Made by a program: the position numbers and the translations under genes. The notes below the pieces were generated by a model. It was given only the letters and a program-made list of their open reading frames with translations, did not search any database and was not told the origin of the DNA. Positions 17,474 through 28,053 of a DNA stretch of 64,000 nucleotides are shown here, in pieces (position 1 is the stretch's first letter; each line of letters starts with the position of its first letter). The stretch is from assembly GCA_023228885.1 (NCBI GenBank), contig JALOAJ010000014.1, forward strand, positions 1 through 64,000, in the 5' to 3' direction. This stretch comes from Bacillota bacterium. Its GTDB lineage: Bacteria > Bacillota > Clostridia > Monoglobales > Firm-18.

Positions 17474-20194
17474 TTACTGTCCGCAACATTTTTTATATTT
17501 TTTACCGCTGCCGCATGGGCATGGGTCATTTCTTCCAACCTTTTTGGCTTTTGTTACAGGCTTTCTTTTAACTTCTTCTTTGCCGTGCGATGCAGTGATA
17601 GGCTGTGCAACCTGCTCTCGCCTTATTTCTTTATTAATGCGAGCGTGGAATGCATGCTTTATGGTGTCTTCCTTAATTGAGGCTATCATTTCATCAAACA
17701 TATCCATGCCCTCGAATTTATACTCAATAACAGGGTCATGCTGCGCGTACGCCCTAAGCCCGATTCCTGTACGGAGTTGGTCCATTGCATCGATATGGTC
17801 CATCCATTTGCTGTCAACCACTTGCAGCAGGATAACCCGCTCCAACTCGCGCATTGACTCCTCGCCAAACTCCTGTTCCTTTTTTTCATACAAGCTATGA
17901 GCAGAATCGGTAACAAGCCGCAATAATTCTTCAGAATCCGTTTCTTTTCGTTTTTGCTCATCCATGGGCATCGCAATCCCAAAATGCTCAAGCATTAAAA
18001 GTTCAAATGTTTCCCATGAATATTCCTCCGGGTGACGGCTATCCCCCACCGTGCTGTTTACAACCTTTTGGGCAACGCTATCAACCATAGACAATATATA
18101 GCTTTTTAAATTTTCGCCTTCCAAAACCATACTTCGCTGTGCATAAATCAGCTCGCGCTGTTGGTTCATAACATCGTCATACTGCAAAACATGTTTTCTG
18201 ATGTCGAAGTTTCTGCCCTCTACCCTTTTTTGCGCGCTTTCAATTGCATTTGAAAGCATTTTATGTTCAATTGGCTGGTCTTCTTCCAACCCAAGGGCTT
18301 CAACAATATTGGTTAGCCGCTCCGAGCCGAAAAGACGCATTAAATCATCTTCAAGTGAGATAAAAAACTTTGATGCGCCAATATCCCCTTGCCTTCCGCT
18401 TCGACCTCTAAGCTGGTTATCAATTCGTCTGCTTTCATGTCGCTCCGTTCCTAAAATAAACAGCCCGCCCGCCGCAATAACATCTTGATGCTCCAAATCA
18501 ACAGCCGGCTTAAATTTTTCGTATAACTCGCTAAACACCTTTCGGGCATTTAATATATCCTCGTTATCCGTATCGGCATGGCTTGTTGCCTCGTTAATCA
18601 AAAACGACTCAAACCCTTGCCTTGCCATTTCATGCTTCGCCATAAATTCCGCATTGCCGCCCAATGTAATGTCCGTGCCTCGTCCTGCCATGTTTGTTGC
18701 GATGGTGACTGCACCCTTTTTACCCGCCTGCGCAACTATTTCGGCTTCCTTTTCGTGAAACTTTGCGTTTAAAACCTCATGAGCAATCCCGTTTCTTTTG
18801 AGCGCCGCCGATAATTCTTCCGATTTTTCTATTGTTATTGTACCCACAAGCACCGGTTGCCCAACGCTGTGGCATTTTTTAATTTGTTCTATTATTGCGT
18901 CTTGCTTGCCCTTTTCGTTTTTATATACCGAATCGGGAAAATCCATACGAATAAGCGGCTTGTTTGTGGGGATTTCAACAACATCAAGCTTGTAAATTTC
19001 TTGAAACTCCTCCTGCTCGGTAAGCGCAGTTCCGGTCATGCCGGAAAGTTTTTTATAAAGCCTGAAATAGTTTTGAAAAGTTATCGTTGCAAGCGTTTTA
19101 CTTTCTCGCTCAACCTTAACCTTTTCTTTTGCTTCAATCGCCTGATGCAACCCTTCGCTGTATCGTCTGCCCAGCATAAGCCGCCCGGTAAACTCGTCAA
19201 CTATTATTACTTCTCCGTTTTTAACAACATAATCTTTATCGCGGTGCATGATGCCGCGGGCACGAATTGCTTGGTTGATATGGTGCGAAATAGTTAGGTT
19301 TTCAGGGTCGGAAAGATTTTCTATACCAAAAAAGGTTTCCGCCTTTTTAATGCCCCGCTCGGATAGTGTGGCGGTTTTTGCCTTTTCATCGATTATATAA
19401 TCAGCCTCTACATTTTCTTCAAGCTGTTTATCGTCACTTTCTTTAATTTTAATAAACTGTAAACCCCGTGCAAATTTATCGGCTGTTTCATACAGCAGAG
19501 TTGATTTATCACCCGCACCGGAAATTATAAGCGGGGTGCGCGCCTCGTCAACCAAAATGCTGTCTACCTCGTCAACGATAGAAAAATAATGCTCTCGCTG
19601 CACTTTTTGTTCTTTATAAATTACCATGTTGTCGCGCAAATAGTCAAACCCAAATTCATTATTTGTGCCGTAAGTAATGTCTGCGGCGTATGCCTGCCTG
19701 CGCTCGTCATTTGTAAGCCCGTGAACAATAACCCCCACCGACAGTCCAAGAAAACTATAAATTTTTCCCATCCACTCGCTGTCACGCTTTGCAAGGTAGT
19801 CATTTACCGTAATAATATGCACGCCCCTTCCTTCAAGCGCAACAAGATATGCCGGAAGTGTGGCAACAAGCGTTTTTCCTTCACCCGTTTTCATTTCGGC
19901 AATTCTGCCTTGATAAAGCACTATGCCGCCCACCAACTGAACATCAAAGTGGCGCATACCCAAAACGCGCCATGATGCCTCACGCACAACGGCAAACGCT
20001 TCAGGCAAAATATCATCCGTTGTTTCACCTTTTGCAAGACGCTCTTTAAAGTGTGCCGTTTTGGCTTTTAATTCGGCGTCCGATAACCCCTTTATTGCGT
20101 CCTCCAGCTCTGATATCTGCTCTGCAATAGGCATTATTCTTTTTAATTCCCTGGAACTGTGTGTTCCAAAAACCTTTTCAAAAATTCTTTTCAA
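17474..20194 (-). CDS. secA: protein translocase ATPase SecA
   Basis: 906 residues, full length. DEAD-type motor with Walker A MKTGEGKT (101-108), [20 protein letters not shown], the preprotein cross-linking region, helicase motif GTDITLGGN and [11 protein letters not shown], and the C-terminal zinc-binding SEC-C motif [16 protein letters not shown]. It drives export through SecYEG (secG is also in this window). TTG start 7 bases after GGGGTG. Neighbours are rex upstream and prfB 18 bp downstream. Confidence 0.97.
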   Translation of the reverse strand: MKRIFEKVFGTHSSRELKRIMPIAEQISELEDAIKGLSDAELKAKTAHFKERLAKGETTDDILPEAFAVVREASWRVLGMRHFDVQLVGGIVLYQGRIAEMKTGEGKTLVATLPAYLVALEGRGVHIITVNDYLAKRDSEWMGKIYSFLGLSVGVIVHGLTNDERRQAYAADITYGTNNEFGFDYLRDNMVIYKEQKVQREHYFSIVDEVDSILVDEARTPLIISGAGDKSTLLYETADKFARGLQFIKIKESDDKQLEENVEADYIIDEKAKTATLSERGIKKAETFFGIENLSDPENLTISHHINQAIRARGIMHRDKDYVVKNGEVIIVDEFTGRLMLGRRYSEGLHQAIEAKEKVKVERESKTLATITFQNYFRLYKKLSGMTGTALTEQEEFQEIYKLDVVEIPTNKPLIRMDFPDSVYKNEKGKQDAIIEQIKKCHSVGQPVLVGTITIEKSEELSAALKRNGIAHEVLNAKFHEKEAEIVAQAGKKGAVTIATNMAGRGTDITLGGNAEFMAKHEMARQGFESFLINEATSHADTDNEDILNARKVFSELYEKFKPAVDLEHQDVIAAGGLFILGTERHESRRIDNQLRGRSGRQGDIGASKFFISLEDDLMRLFGSERLTNIVEALGLEEDQPIEHKMLSNAIESAQKRVEGRNFDIRKHVLQYDDVMNQQRELIYAQRSMVLEGENLKSYILSMVDSVAQKVVNSTVGDSRHPEEYSWETFELLMLEHFGIAMPMDEQKRKETDSEELLRLVTDSAHSLYEKKEQEFGEESMRELERVILLQVVDSKWMDHIDAMDQLRTGIGLRAYAQHDPVIEYKFEGMDMFDEMIASIKEDTIKHAFHARINKEIRREQVAQPITASHGKEEVKRKPVTKAKKVGRNDPCPCGSGKKYKKCCGQ

Positions 20195-20248
20195 AAAATT
20201 TCACCCCGTTCGTTTTCCATTAACGCTTTTAGATGTACAAAAGCCGCA

Positions 20249-20881
20249 TTATTCAATATCCTTTATCTTATAAGAAAGCATCATAAGCGAGTCGCTGATG
20301 TGGACATTTTCAACCTCAACACCGTTTAAAGTGCTTATATCCGTGTAGGAAAAATTTAAAATGCCTTTTATTTTGCATTTTGAAAGAAGGGCTGTAATTT
20401 CGCCCACCGCTTCCTTCGGAACAGCTATAACGGCAATTTCCGGCTCGTTTTTTTTGATAAATTCCTCAACCGTGCATATGTCCAAAACCTCATGCCTACC
20501 TATAAAAGTGCCTATTTTACTTTTGCTGTTATCAAAAATGCCGATAAGTTTAAAACCCCTTTTTTCAAAAGACTTGTAAAGGGCAAGCGCTTTACCTAAA
20601 TTCCCCGCACCCACAATAATTGTTTTGTGTCCGTGGTTTAACCCAAGAATTTCTCCGATGGAGTTGTAAAGGCTTTCAACGTTATATCCATAACCCTGCT
20701 GTCCGAAACCGCCGAAACAGTTAAGGTCTTGCCGTATTTGCGATGCGGTCACATCCATTTTTTCACTAAGCTCTTTAGATGATATCCTTGTTATGTTGCT
20801 TTTGCCAAGTTCACCCAAATACCTGTAATATCGCGGCAATCTTTTAATAACCTCAAGCGATATTTTTTTTGTATCACCCAT
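20249..20881 (-). CDS. rex: redox-sensing transcriptional repressor Rex
   Basis: 210 residues, normal length. An N-terminal winged helix (about 5-75: LPRYYRYLGEL, SKELSEKMDVTASQIRQDL) is followed by a Rossmann domain with GAGNLGKAL (about 92-100) that binds NADH/NAD+. Rex releases DNA when NADH is high and so controls fermentation and hydrogen genes in Gram-positive anaerobes. ATG at 20881 follows AAGAAAGGATG. It lies between metA and secA on the same strand. Confidence 0.95.
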   Translation of the reverse strand: MGDTKKISLEVIKRLPRYYRYLGELGKSNITRISSKELSEKMDVTASQIRQDLNCFGGFGQQGYGYNVESLYNSIGEILGLNHGHKTIIVGAGNLGKALALYKSFEKRGFKLIGIFDNSKSKIGTFIGRHEVLDICTVEEFIKKNEPEIAVIAVPKEAVGEITALLSKCKIKGILNFSYTDISTLNGVEVENVHISDSLMMLSYKIKDIE

Positions 20882-20919
20882 TTTACAATCATCCTTTCTT
20901 GGGGTATCTTGCGGCGCAA

Positions 20920-21837
20920 TTATTTAATGTTTCGCAAATCATAAGGAGTTGCTTGATAAACATGGTAGTTCAACCAATTAGAGAACAATAAATTTGCATG
21001 AGCGCGCCAAATATCTTTCGGACGCCGCTTTGGGTCGTTTTGCGGAAAATAATTTTTCGGCATAGCGGTATTCATGCCTTTATCCAAGTCTCTATAATAT
21101 TCCTGGCTTAGCGTAACATCATCATACTCGCAATGCCCCATAATAAAAATGCGTTTGCCGCCTTTTGATGTAACGAGATAAACACCCGCTTCATCAGATA
21201 CCGACAGCACCTCAAGTTCAGGCACAGCGCGCACCTCGTCTTCCAAAACCTCGGTGTAACGCGAATGCGGCGCATAAAAAACATCATCAAACCCGCGCAT
21301 AAGCATTTTCGTTTTGCGTTTTGGCTTATGCTCAAAAACACCGAAAAGCTTTTGCCCAAGCGGATACTTTTTTATGCCGTAATGATGATAAAGCGCCGCT
21401 TGAGCTCCCCAGCAGATATGCAATGTTGATGTTACATTGCTCGTTGTCCAATCCATTATCTCGGTCAGCTCTTGCCAATAATCAACCCTTTCAAACTCCA
21501 TTGTTTCAACCGGCGCGCCTGTTATTATCATTCCGTCAAATTTTTGCTCTTTAATGTCGTCAAAATCCTTATAAAAAGCCAACAAATGCTCCTTTGGCGT
21601 GTTTTTGCTTTCATAGCTTTTGGTTTTCACCAGTTCAATATCCACCTGAAGCGGTGAGTTCCCCAAAAGACGCAGTAATTGGGTTTCGGTTGTAATTTTA
21701 GTGGGCATTAAATTTAGTATTGCGATTTTAAGCGGACGGATATCTTGCGTCATCGCCCTTTTTTCCGTCATTACAAATATATTTTCATTTTCAAGTGTTT
21801 TCCTTGCCGGAAGCTGATTTGTTATTTTAATAGGCAT
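20920..21837 (-). CDS. metA: homoserine O-acetyltransferase (MetA family)
   Basis: 305 residues, full length. First committed step of methionine synthesis. The catalytic Cys is C142 in [15 protein letters not shown], and the His-Glu pair is H235/E237 in MGHCEYDD. Residue 111 is Glu ([10 protein letters not shown]), the side chain that in Bacillus cereus MetA selects acetyl-CoA; E. coli has Gly and uses succinyl-CoA. Acetyl transfer is therefore the likely reaction despite the MetA name. Its own promoter lies 55 bp upstream; rex and secA follow on the same strand. Confidence 0.93.
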   Translation of the reverse strand: MPIKITNQLPARKTLENENIFVMTEKRAMTQDIRPLKIAILNLMPTKITTETQLLRLLGNSPLQVDIELVKTKSYESKNTPKEHLLAFYKDFDDIKEQKFDGMIITGAPVETMEFERVDYWQELTEIMDWTTSNVTSTLHICWGAQAALYHHYGIKKYPLGQKLFGVFEHKPKRKTKMLMRGFDDVFYAPHSRYTEVLEDEVRAVPELEVLSVSDEAGVYLVTSKGGKRIFIMGHCEYDDVTLSQEYYRDLDKGMNTAMPKNYFPQNDPKRRPKDIWRAHANLLFSNWLNYHVYQATPYDLRNIK

Positions 21838-21891
21838 TTACGCCACTTCCCTTCTTGCGCCCCGATTATTAACTTCTCTATATAATATTTC

Positions 21892-21920
21892 ATTATAACA
21901 GATGTATATAAAATTGACAA
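21892..21920 (-). promoter_or_regulatory. promoter of metA
   Basis: Minus-strand TTGTCA (21915-21920), 17-base spacer, TATAAT (21892-21897), 55 bases before the metA start, in the divergent region shared with tepA. No SAM riboswitch is seen. Confidence 0.7.
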
Positions 21921-21956
21921 GAATATAATAATATATTTTGGAAGGTAGTGATAAAT

Positions 21957-22682
21957 TTGGACAACAATATTTCATCAGACAATGCAGAATGCAATAATGA
22001 GCAACAAACCGAAGAAGTAAAAGATAATGGCTTGGTGGAATCAAAAAACTCTGCTCATAAAATACAATACCTAACAATTATCGGACAAATTGAGGGGCAC
22101 ACCGTTTTGCCGCCTCAAACCAAAAGTACAAAATACGAGCATGTTATCCCCCAGCTTGTTAAAATTGAGGACGACAACACAATAGCCGGGCTTTTAGTGC
22201 TGCTAAATACAGTAGGCGGGGATGTAGAGGCCGGGCTTGCAATTGCGGAAATGATATCGGGGATGTCAAAACCAACAGTATCGCTTGTGCTGGGCGGCGG
22301 GCACAGCATCGGTGTTCCGCTTGCCGTAGCCGCGCGGCGCTCTTTTATTGCTCCCAGCGCAACAATGACAATTCACCCAATACGCATGAGCGGAATTGTT
22401 ATCGGTACCTCCCAAACCTATGATTATTTTAACAGGGTTCAAGACAGGGTGGTTGATTTTATCGTAAAAAATTCTAAAATATCATCAAAAAAGTTTAATG
22501 AGCTTATTCGACAAACGGGCATTTTGGCAAACGATGTAGGCACAATTCTGTTCGGCGAGGAAGCGGTAAACCACGGGATAATCGACGAGGTCGGCGGTAT
22601 AAGCAAAGCGCTTTGCACGCTGCATGGCATAATTGAGGATGAGCAAAAAAATCAAAACAGCCTAAACAAAAATCTATTATAA
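21957..22682 (+). CDS. tepA: ClpP-family serine protease TepA-like
   Basis: 241 residues from TTG at 21957; GTG at 21948 is also open but only 2 bases from GGAAGG. An N-terminal acidic, probably disordered 35 residues precede a ClpP fold: the nucleophile elbow GGGHSIGVPLAVAA with Ser about residue 122, IHP with a candidate His about 25 residues later, and LFGEEAVNHGIIDEVGGI at the end. TepA (translocation-enhancing protein) is a cytosolic ClpP relative of Firmicutes proposed to remove signal peptides. It is divergent from metA and convergent with the M16 peptidase pair. Confidence 0.85.
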   Translation: MDNNISSDNAECNNEQQTEEVKDNGLVESKNSAHKIQYLTIIGQIEGHTVLPPQTKSTKYEHVIPQLVKIEDDNTIAGLLVLLNTVGGDVEAGLAIAEMISGMSKPTVSLVLGGGHSIGVPLAVAARRSFIAPSATMTIHPIRMSGIVIGTSQTYDYFNRVQDRVVDFIVKNSKISSKKFNELIRQTGILANDVGTILFGEEAVNHGIIDEVGGISKALCTLHGIIEDEQKNQNSLNKNLL

Positions 22683-22740
22683 AATGCAAAGCATTGCAAA
22701 ACCGCAATCAAAGCACAAATTTTATGTACGCCATAGCAAA

Positions 22741-22777
22741 ATAAGGCATTCTTAAATTTTTAAAAAGAATGCCTTAT
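22741..22777. terminator. bidirectional terminator between tepA and the M16 peptidases
   Basis: A perfect 13-bp stem, ATAAGGCATTCTT paired with AAGAATGCCTTAT, with an 11-base A/T loop. It separates two convergent transcripts. Confidence 0.75.
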
Positions 22778-22782
22778 AGCTT

Positions 22783-24060
22783 TTAATGTGGCAATATTAC
22801 AGACATTGCGCAATTTTCTTCGTTAAAGTGGCTTTGTAACCGTTCTTTTGCCTCATTTAGCGTTATCCCTTCGCAAATTGAAGGAAAGTTGAATAGGTCA
22901 ACACCTTTAAATAGGTTCGACACAAATAAGTTTGATATATTCTCAACAGAATTAAACAGCCTTAAAAAACGCCCTATCAGCACCTTTTTGCAACGCTCTA
23001 ATTCAGCGTCGCATAAGCGGGAATTTTTAATTCCGTGCAAAATTATTTCTTTTGCTTTTTCGGGGTTTACGCTTTCGCCCCCCATAATCGTGTGCGAATA
23101 CTGCACCTCAGAGGTAAAATCCACCTCAAACATATCGTTTATAAGCCCCTGCTCATAAAGGGCGTTATATATCTTACTGCTTTTGCCGAAAAGCATTTCA
23201 AGCAGCACCTCGGTAACCGCTTGCCTATATAACAGCCCATCCCCCTGCGCCTCGTTTTTATCATCCTTAAAACCAAGCAAAAACACAGGGGATGCGACAC
23301 TTAGCTTTTGCTGTATAAAGCTTTTATTAACCCCGGAAGGCTCGTTGGGGTACATCCTTTTTATTTCACCGCCGGGCGCAGCGGTCACATGTTTATCAAC
23401 ATATTGCTCAACCGTTGCGGCATCGACATCGCCGCATACAAAAAGCATCATATTTGAAGGGTTGTAAAATGTGTTGTAGCATTTGTATAAAATGTCCTTA
23501 TCTATTTCTAAAATGCTTTCCACAGTTCCTGCAATGTCTTTTCTCACCGGGTTTTTATGATACATAGCGCCTAAAAGGTTAAAAAACACCCGCCAATTGG
23601 CGTCATCGTCATACATGGTGATTTCTTGACCTATTATGCCCTGCTCTTTTGCAATGTTTTCATGCGTAAAATACGGTTTCCCAACAAAATCAAGCAAAAT
23701 TTCAAGGTTAGCGTAAAAATCACGTGTTGCAGAAAAAATGTACGCCGTTGTGTTAAAGCTTGTAAAGGCATTAGCGGATGCGCCTGTTTTGCTGTACAGT
23801 TCAAAAACATTCCCGCCGTCTTGCTGTTCAAACAATTTATGTTCAAGAAAATGCGCAACGCCGTCCGGCACTTTTGTTACTTCCGTTTCGCCGGGGGCGA
23901 TAAATTCGTTGTCAATAGAGCCTATTCGTGCCGCAAAGCTTGCATAGCTTTTGCTGTATCCTTTTTTCGGCAAAAGGTATATTTTCAGCCCGCTTTTATG
24001 GGTACCGCCGTACAAAACCTCGCCAAGTTGCTTACAGTCTATCTTTTCAAATTCAATCAT
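22783..24060 (-). CDS. M16-family zinc peptidase (YfmH-like, catalytic partner)
   Basis: 425 residues. The inverted zinc motif HFLEH (H70, E73, H74) is intact, with the supporting acidic stretch KEQGIIGQEITMYDDD about 75 residues later. M16 enzymes form clam-shell heterodimers of one catalytic and one substrate-shaping subunit. The other subunit is encoded just upstream (7 bp away), as for YfmH/YfmF of Bacillus. Substrates are likely peptides; in other genomes such pairs process secreted peptides, but nothing here names a substrate. Confidence 0.88.
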   Translation of the reverse strand: MIEFEKIDCKQLGEVLYGGTHKSGLKIYLLPKKGYSKSYASFAARIGSIDNEFIAPGETEVTKVPDGVAHFLEHKLFEQQDGGNVFELYSKTGASANAFTSFNTTAYIFSATRDFYANLEILLDFVGKPYFTHENIAKEQGIIGQEITMYDDDANWRVFFNLLGAMYHKNPVRKDIAGTVESILEIDKDILYKCYNTFYNPSNMMLFVCGDVDAATVEQYVDKHVTAAPGGEIKRMYPNEPSGVNKSFIQQKLSVASPVFLLGFKDDKNEAQGDGLLYRQAVTEVLLEMLFGKSSKIYNALYEQGLINDMFEVDFTSEVQYSHTIMGGESVNPEKAKEIILHGIKNSRLCDAELERCKKVLIGRFLRLFNSVENISNLFVSNLFKGVDLFNFPSICEGITLNEAKERLQSHFNEENCAMSVILPH

Positions 24061-24066
24061 GCCGCT

Positions 24067-25326
24067 TTAAGATTCCTTCCCTTTTAAAAAATATACCGTG
24101 TCAAGCGCCACATTTCGTGACACCTCAACAACATCTTCGATGGTGACTTTGCCAAGCTGTGATGTAAGCTCATCAAAATCAACCTGTGTATCGGCAATCA
24201 GCCTGCCCAGCCAATAGTCCTCCATTGCAATTGCGCTGTCTGTTATAGACTTTACGCTGTTTATCATTGCAAGAACAGCGGCGGACATTTCTTCATCGGT
24301 AACATTTCCCTTTTGGATTTCGCCAAGCTGCAACATTATTTCATCATACGCTTTTTGATAGTTGGCAACTTCTATGCCGGAATTTACCGTCATAATGCCT
24401 TTGAGCAAATCTGCCCTTGAGGATGCGTAATATGCAAGGGAAAGTTTTTCCCGCACATTGTTAAAAAGCTTTGATGATGGACCTCCGCCGTATAAAGCGT
24501 TAAATATAAGCAGCGCCGGATATTGCCGCTGCGGCGCATTTATACCGGTTGTAAAGCCAAGGCTTAGCTTGCCCTGTGCAATATTTTCCGTTTCAATAAT
24601 TTTTTTAATTTCGCCCCCGCTTTTCGTCATTTGAAATTTCGGGCGGTCAAAGTCCATTTGATTTGTATATTCAAACATCTGCTTTATATGCTCTAACACC
24701 TTGTTTATGTCAACATCCCCGCATACAAAAACATCAACCGGGCTTTTTAGAACAATTTTTTTATAGTGCTCATATAAGCTTTTTTCGTCTATTTTTTCTA
24801 TATCTTCCGCAAAACCCAATTCCCGTATGCCATGCGGCTCGTTTTGACACATTATTTCAACACACCGAATGTTTGCATAGCTTCTTTTGTCATTGATAAC
24901 CGACAAAATCAGCCGCCGCAAATTTTCCTTTTCCTGCTGCACTTGTTGTGCCGCAAAATGTGTTTGACCGGTTATGATTTCTTTGGCAAGACCAAAAATG
25001 CCGTCTAAAATAGACTGATTGGTTTTCACATAATTTTCGCTGATAAACTCAAAGTTAATGTGAATAACCTGTGAATCGCCCTTTTTGCGCACACCACAGC
25101 TTAAGCTTGCGCCATACAGCTCGTCAAGCCTTTTGTTAAGCTGCATTGTATCGGGGTATGACGGACACCCCCGCTTTAACGCATGCGAAAGCAGGGCGTT
25201 TATCGTTACCTCCCGCTTGCTTAGCGGGCGGTGGAAGTAAAACCCAAGTGTGGCTGTTTTAAATTTATCGGTGTTAATATGATGAAGGTTAACACCTTTT
25301 TTTATCTCGAAAGAATGTATGCTCAT
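24067..25326 (-). CDS. M16-family peptidase homologue without zinc site (YfmF-like)
   Basis: 419 residues with the M16 fold but no HxxEH; the equivalent position reads ALLSHALKRGCPSYPD. It is thus the non-catalytic partner of the adjacent YfmH-like protein. The C-terminal half keeps the family region LSLGFTTGINAPQRQYPALLIFNALYG with GGGPSSKLFNNVREKLSLAYYASS. Both genes are on the minus strand with a 6-bp gap and are surely co-translated. Confidence 0.86.
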   Translation of the reverse strand: MSIHSFEIKKGVNLHHINTDKFKTATLGFYFHRPLSKREVTINALLSHALKRGCPSYPDTMQLNKRLDELYGASLSCGVRKKGDSQVIHINFEFISENYVKTNQSILDGIFGLAKEIITGQTHFAAQQVQQEKENLRRLILSVINDKRSYANIRCVEIMCQNEPHGIRELGFAEDIEKIDEKSLYEHYKKIVLKSPVDVFVCGDVDINKVLEHIKQMFEYTNQMDFDRPKFQMTKSGGEIKKIIETENIAQGKLSLGFTTGINAPQRQYPALLIFNALYGGGPSSKLFNNVREKLSLAYYASSRADLLKGIMTVNSGIEVANYQKAYDEIMLQLGEIQKGNVTDEEMSAAVLAMINSVKSITDSAIAMEDYWLGRLIADTQVDFDELTSQLGKVTIEDVVEVSRNVALDTVYFLKGKES

Positions 25327-25402
25327 TTTTTAAAACCCCGTTGCATTTATAATTTTTCAATACGAAACGATTTTAAAAGTGCCGTTGATGTTATTATTCC
25401 TG

Positions 25403-25897
25403 TTATTTCCGTTTTTTAATCTTTTTATTTTTTAAGTTTTTCATTCGATACAAATAAACAGCAATTTCAACAATCAGCGACAACCCTATAAGTATAAAAA
25501 GCATCTCAATAAGCCTTTTTGTGTTTGCCAAATATTTTATAAAAGGCATGAACCTTGTTAAGTAATAAAAGATTGGCTGCAATGCAACGCACCAAAAAAA
25601 GCCCGCAGCCGTAACAAAAAAATAAATTGCCGCAACTTTGTAGCCGTTTCTGCTTTGCTTCTTCCATAGCGCAATATACAATGCTCCAACCGCTGCCGAC
25701 ACGCCAAACAACGCCCATAAAATTTTTGGCATGGCGCTGCCCAAAGCGCCGCCATACCTGAATAAGCTTGCGTTATATATATACAGCAGCAGTATGGATG
25801 ATGCTATTGCATACGCAAATTGCAACAAAAAATCATTTGCAATTTTTTCGCTTTGCGTTACTTTATACTTTCTGTTGACGGATGCTTTTTTGTTCAT
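25403..25897 (-). CDS. membrane protein of unknown function
   Basis: 164 residues with four predicted membrane helices (about 25-45, 58-78, 90-110, 130-152) between basic ends (start MNKKASVNRKYK, finish MKNLKNKKIKKRK). I do not recognise a family. It lies between rsmE, 14 bp upstream, and the YfmF-like gene. Confidence 0.75.
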   Translation of the reverse strand: MNKKASVNRKYKVTQSEKIANDFLLQFAYAIASSILLLYIYNASLFRYGGALGSAMPKILWALFGVSAAVGALYIALWKKQSRNGYKVAAIYFFVTAAGFFWCVALQPIFYYLTRFMPFIKYLANTKRLIEMLFILIGLSLIVEIAVYLYRMKNLKNKKIKKRK

Positions 25898-25911
25898 CTT
25901 TTTACCTCTCC

Positions 25912-26631
25912 TTATATCTGTCTTTGTGAATACATTATTATAGGAATTACCGCCGCCGCCGCCGTTTCGGTGCGCAAAATGCGTTTGCCCAAGGTTACCG
26001 TTTGAATTCCATTATCCCGTGCAAGGGCTGCTTCTTCCGGCTCAAACCCGCCTTCCGGACCGATTATCAACGACACCTCCGAAACGGTGTTATCTTCCAA
26101 AACATCACGCAAACTTGTGTTTTCTTCCTTTTCATACGGCATTATTGCCAACTGGGTTTTAGCCGCCCGCTCAACAGCTTTGGGAAAAGAAATTACATCT
26201 CCAATTATCGGAATAACCCCCCTACCGCTTTGCTTTGCCGCTTCCTTGGCAACCTTTTGCCATCGCGCAAGCTTATCGGCAGGTTTTTGAACACATCTTT
26301 TTGAATAAACGGGGACTATCCCAAAAACCCCAAGCTCGGTACATTTTTGAATTATATATTCCATTTTGCCTTGTTTGGCAAGCGATTGGAATAGCACAAT
26401 TTTAATATCCGGCTCGGCAAGGCATTTCTTTTTATTTAACAGCTTTGCTTTTACTTCCGTTTTTGATATGTCAACAACCACGCCATCGTAATCGTGCCCC
26501 TCACCGTCGCAAACAGTAAGCCCGTCGCCGTTTGCCATTCGCAACACGCTTGAAATATGCTTGACATCATCGCCCGAAATAACGGCGATATCATTTTTAA
26601 TATAATCGCGCGAAACAAAAAATCTTGCCAT
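25912..26631 (-). CDS. rsmE: 16S rRNA m3U1498 methyltransferase RsmE
   Basis: 239 residues from ATG 26631; an upstream in-frame extension to 26751 has no homology-like content and is rejected. An N-terminal PUA-like domain (ARFFVSRDYI, VKHISSVLRM) is followed by the SPOUT knot: IIGPEGGFEPEEAALA and LGKRILRTETAAAAVIPIIM bind SAM. It methylates U1498 in the ribosome decoding centre. The start matches the usual MARFFV-type N-terminus. Confidence 0.93.
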   Translation of the reverse strand: MARFFVSRDYIKNDIAVISGDDVKHISSVLRMANGDGLTVCDGEGHDYDGVVVDISKTEVKAKLLNKKKCLAEPDIKIVLFQSLAKQGKMEYIIQKCTELGVFGIVPVYSKRCVQKPADKLARWQKVAKEAAKQSGRGVIPIIGDVISFPKAVERAAKTQLAIMPYEKEENTSLRDVLEDNTVSEVSLIIGPEGGFEPEEAALARDNGIQTVTLGKRILRTETAAAAVIPIIMYSQRQI

Positions 26632-26779
26632 AAAAGCAAAAACCCCAATGCTAAATGTTTTGGAATATTCGAGGGCATAATGCAAAAACCAACAAATGCC
26701 TACGCAAAACATTATAACATTGGTCTGCAAAAAAAACAAGCATTTGAACAAAAAAATGCCTCTTTTGTTAATAACTGCG

Positions 26780-27757
26780 CTAAGCCTTCTTTATCCGCTC
26801 TTTTTCCAGCGCTTCTATTATTTCTTCGCCCACACCTTTTATAATGCCGCAAGCGGGCACGGCAAAAAGCATACCCGCAAATCCAAACAAATGACCGCCC
26901 ACAATAACCGCCATAATCACAATAACAGGGTGGATACGAATGTAGCCTCCAAGAATTTTCGGGGTGATATACACACTTTCAAGTTGTTGCACAACAGTAA
27001 ATATCGCCGCTGTCCATATTGCCTTTTGGGTAGAGTGAGCCGCGGCGGTAATTACTGCGGGAATTGCCCCCACGAACCCGCCGAAATATGGTATAACCTC
27101 AAGAACCCCTGCAAAAACCGCAAGCAAAAAAGCGTGCCTCACATTCAAAATCATTAAAGCGCAAAATAATAATATGCCAATGACAAGAGATACCCCAAAC
27201 AAACCTTTTGCATACCGCTTAATTATCCTGTCAACTTTTACCGCTATGTTTACGGTAAATCCCCGCCAAGCCTTTGGTATAAGCAATAGCATTGAGTTTT
27301 TGATTTTTTCTTTATCCAAAATTATATAAAAGCTGAGCACAAGCCCAACAATAACATTGATAATAACGCCTAATGTTGAAACAAGCGCGGTTATCAGCTT
27401 ACCCGCGTAGCCCAAAATCGTATCCTGAAGTTGTGCAACCACGCCTTCAAGGTCAATAAACGGAACTTCCACATTCGATGAGTATTCGGCGATTGTTTTT
27501 TGCAGCGATAAAACCGCCGCTGTCATGCGAGGAATTCCAAGTAAAAATATTAAAAAAATTGCTGCCGCCGCAGCAATATACACAACTATTAATGCAAAAC
27601 ACCTGCCAAGCCCTTTTCTTTCAAGCGCCGAAATTACAGGTGATATTATATATGCAAACACCACGCCCAAAAAAAGCGGCGCTAAAGCCGCTCGTGCAAA
27701 ATAAAAAAAGATTACCGCCAAAAGACCTACCGCCAAAAGTAAAGTTTTTCTTTTCAT
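26780..27757 (-). CDS. AI-2E family permease (YtvI/PerM-like)
   Basis: 325 residues with about seven membrane helices and the family's central hydrophilic domain. Recognisable stretches are FLGVVFAYIISPVISALERKG, VIPYFGGFVGAIPAVITA and ITPKILGGYIRIHPVIVIMAVIVGGHLFGFAGMLFAVP. Members export small molecules or act in ion exchange; the substrate is not predictable. A small YtxH-like gene follows upstream. Confidence 0.85.
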   Translation of the reverse strand: MKRKTLLLAVGLLAVIFFYFARAALAPLFLGVVFAYIISPVISALERKGLGRCFALIVVYIAAAAAIFLIFLLGIPRMTAAVLSLQKTIAEYSSNVEVPFIDLEGVVAQLQDTILGYAGKLITALVSTLGVIINVIVGLVLSFYIILDKEKIKNSMLLLIPKAWRGFTVNIAVKVDRIIKRYAKGLFGVSLVIGILLFCALMILNVRHAFLLAVFAGVLEVIPYFGGFVGAIPAVITAAAHSTQKAIWTAAIFTVVQQLESVYITPKILGGYIRIHPVIVIMAVIVGGHLFGFAGMLFAVPACGIIKGVGEEIIEALEKERIKKA

Positions 27758-27781
27758 AACAACTCCTTTTCACATTATGTA

Positions 27782-27800
27782 AACGGCGCAAAGCGCCGTT
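27782..27800. terminator. hairpin downstream of the YtxH-like gene
   Basis: AACGGCGC and GCGCCGTT pair perfectly around AAA. No T-run follows, so termination may be weak. Confidence 0.45.
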
Positions 27801-27836
27801 GCTTACGCTGTTTACATTGGTTGGCTGCAGACGGTA

Positions 27837-28013
27837 TTACTTCATTGCATCTATCATATTGTCTGCAATAGAACCTATCGTAGTGAACATTTTTGAAGTT
27901 CTTTTTACAATACGGCGGCGGTCACGCTCATCCATTGGATTTGCAACCATCGACAACCCCATTCCGATAACCGCACCGGTAACCATTCCTTTTACAAATG
28001 TGCCTGTATTCAT
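27837..28013 (-). CDS. small YtxH-like membrane-anchored protein
   Basis: 58 residues, too short for most gene callers. It starts MNTGTFVKGMVTGAVIGMGL, a glycine-rich hydrophobic segment typical of YtxH-like stress proteins, then a basic part (DERDRRRIVKRTSK) and an amphipathic tail. GGGGGG stands 8 bases before the ATG. The AI-2E permease and the PRC-barrel protein are its neighbours on the same strand. Function unknown; membrane association is inferred. Confidence 0.7.
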   Translation of the reverse strand: MNTGTFVKGMVTGAVIGMGLSMVANPMDERDRRRIVKRTSKMFTTIGSIADNMIDAMK

Positions 28014-28053
28014 TTACACACCCCCCTTTTTACTTTCTTCACTGCATGGAAGT

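Noticed and set aside
26632..26751. Longer RsmE start
   Set aside because: Forty extra residues have no RsmE likeness; ATG 26631 gives the usual MARFFV start.
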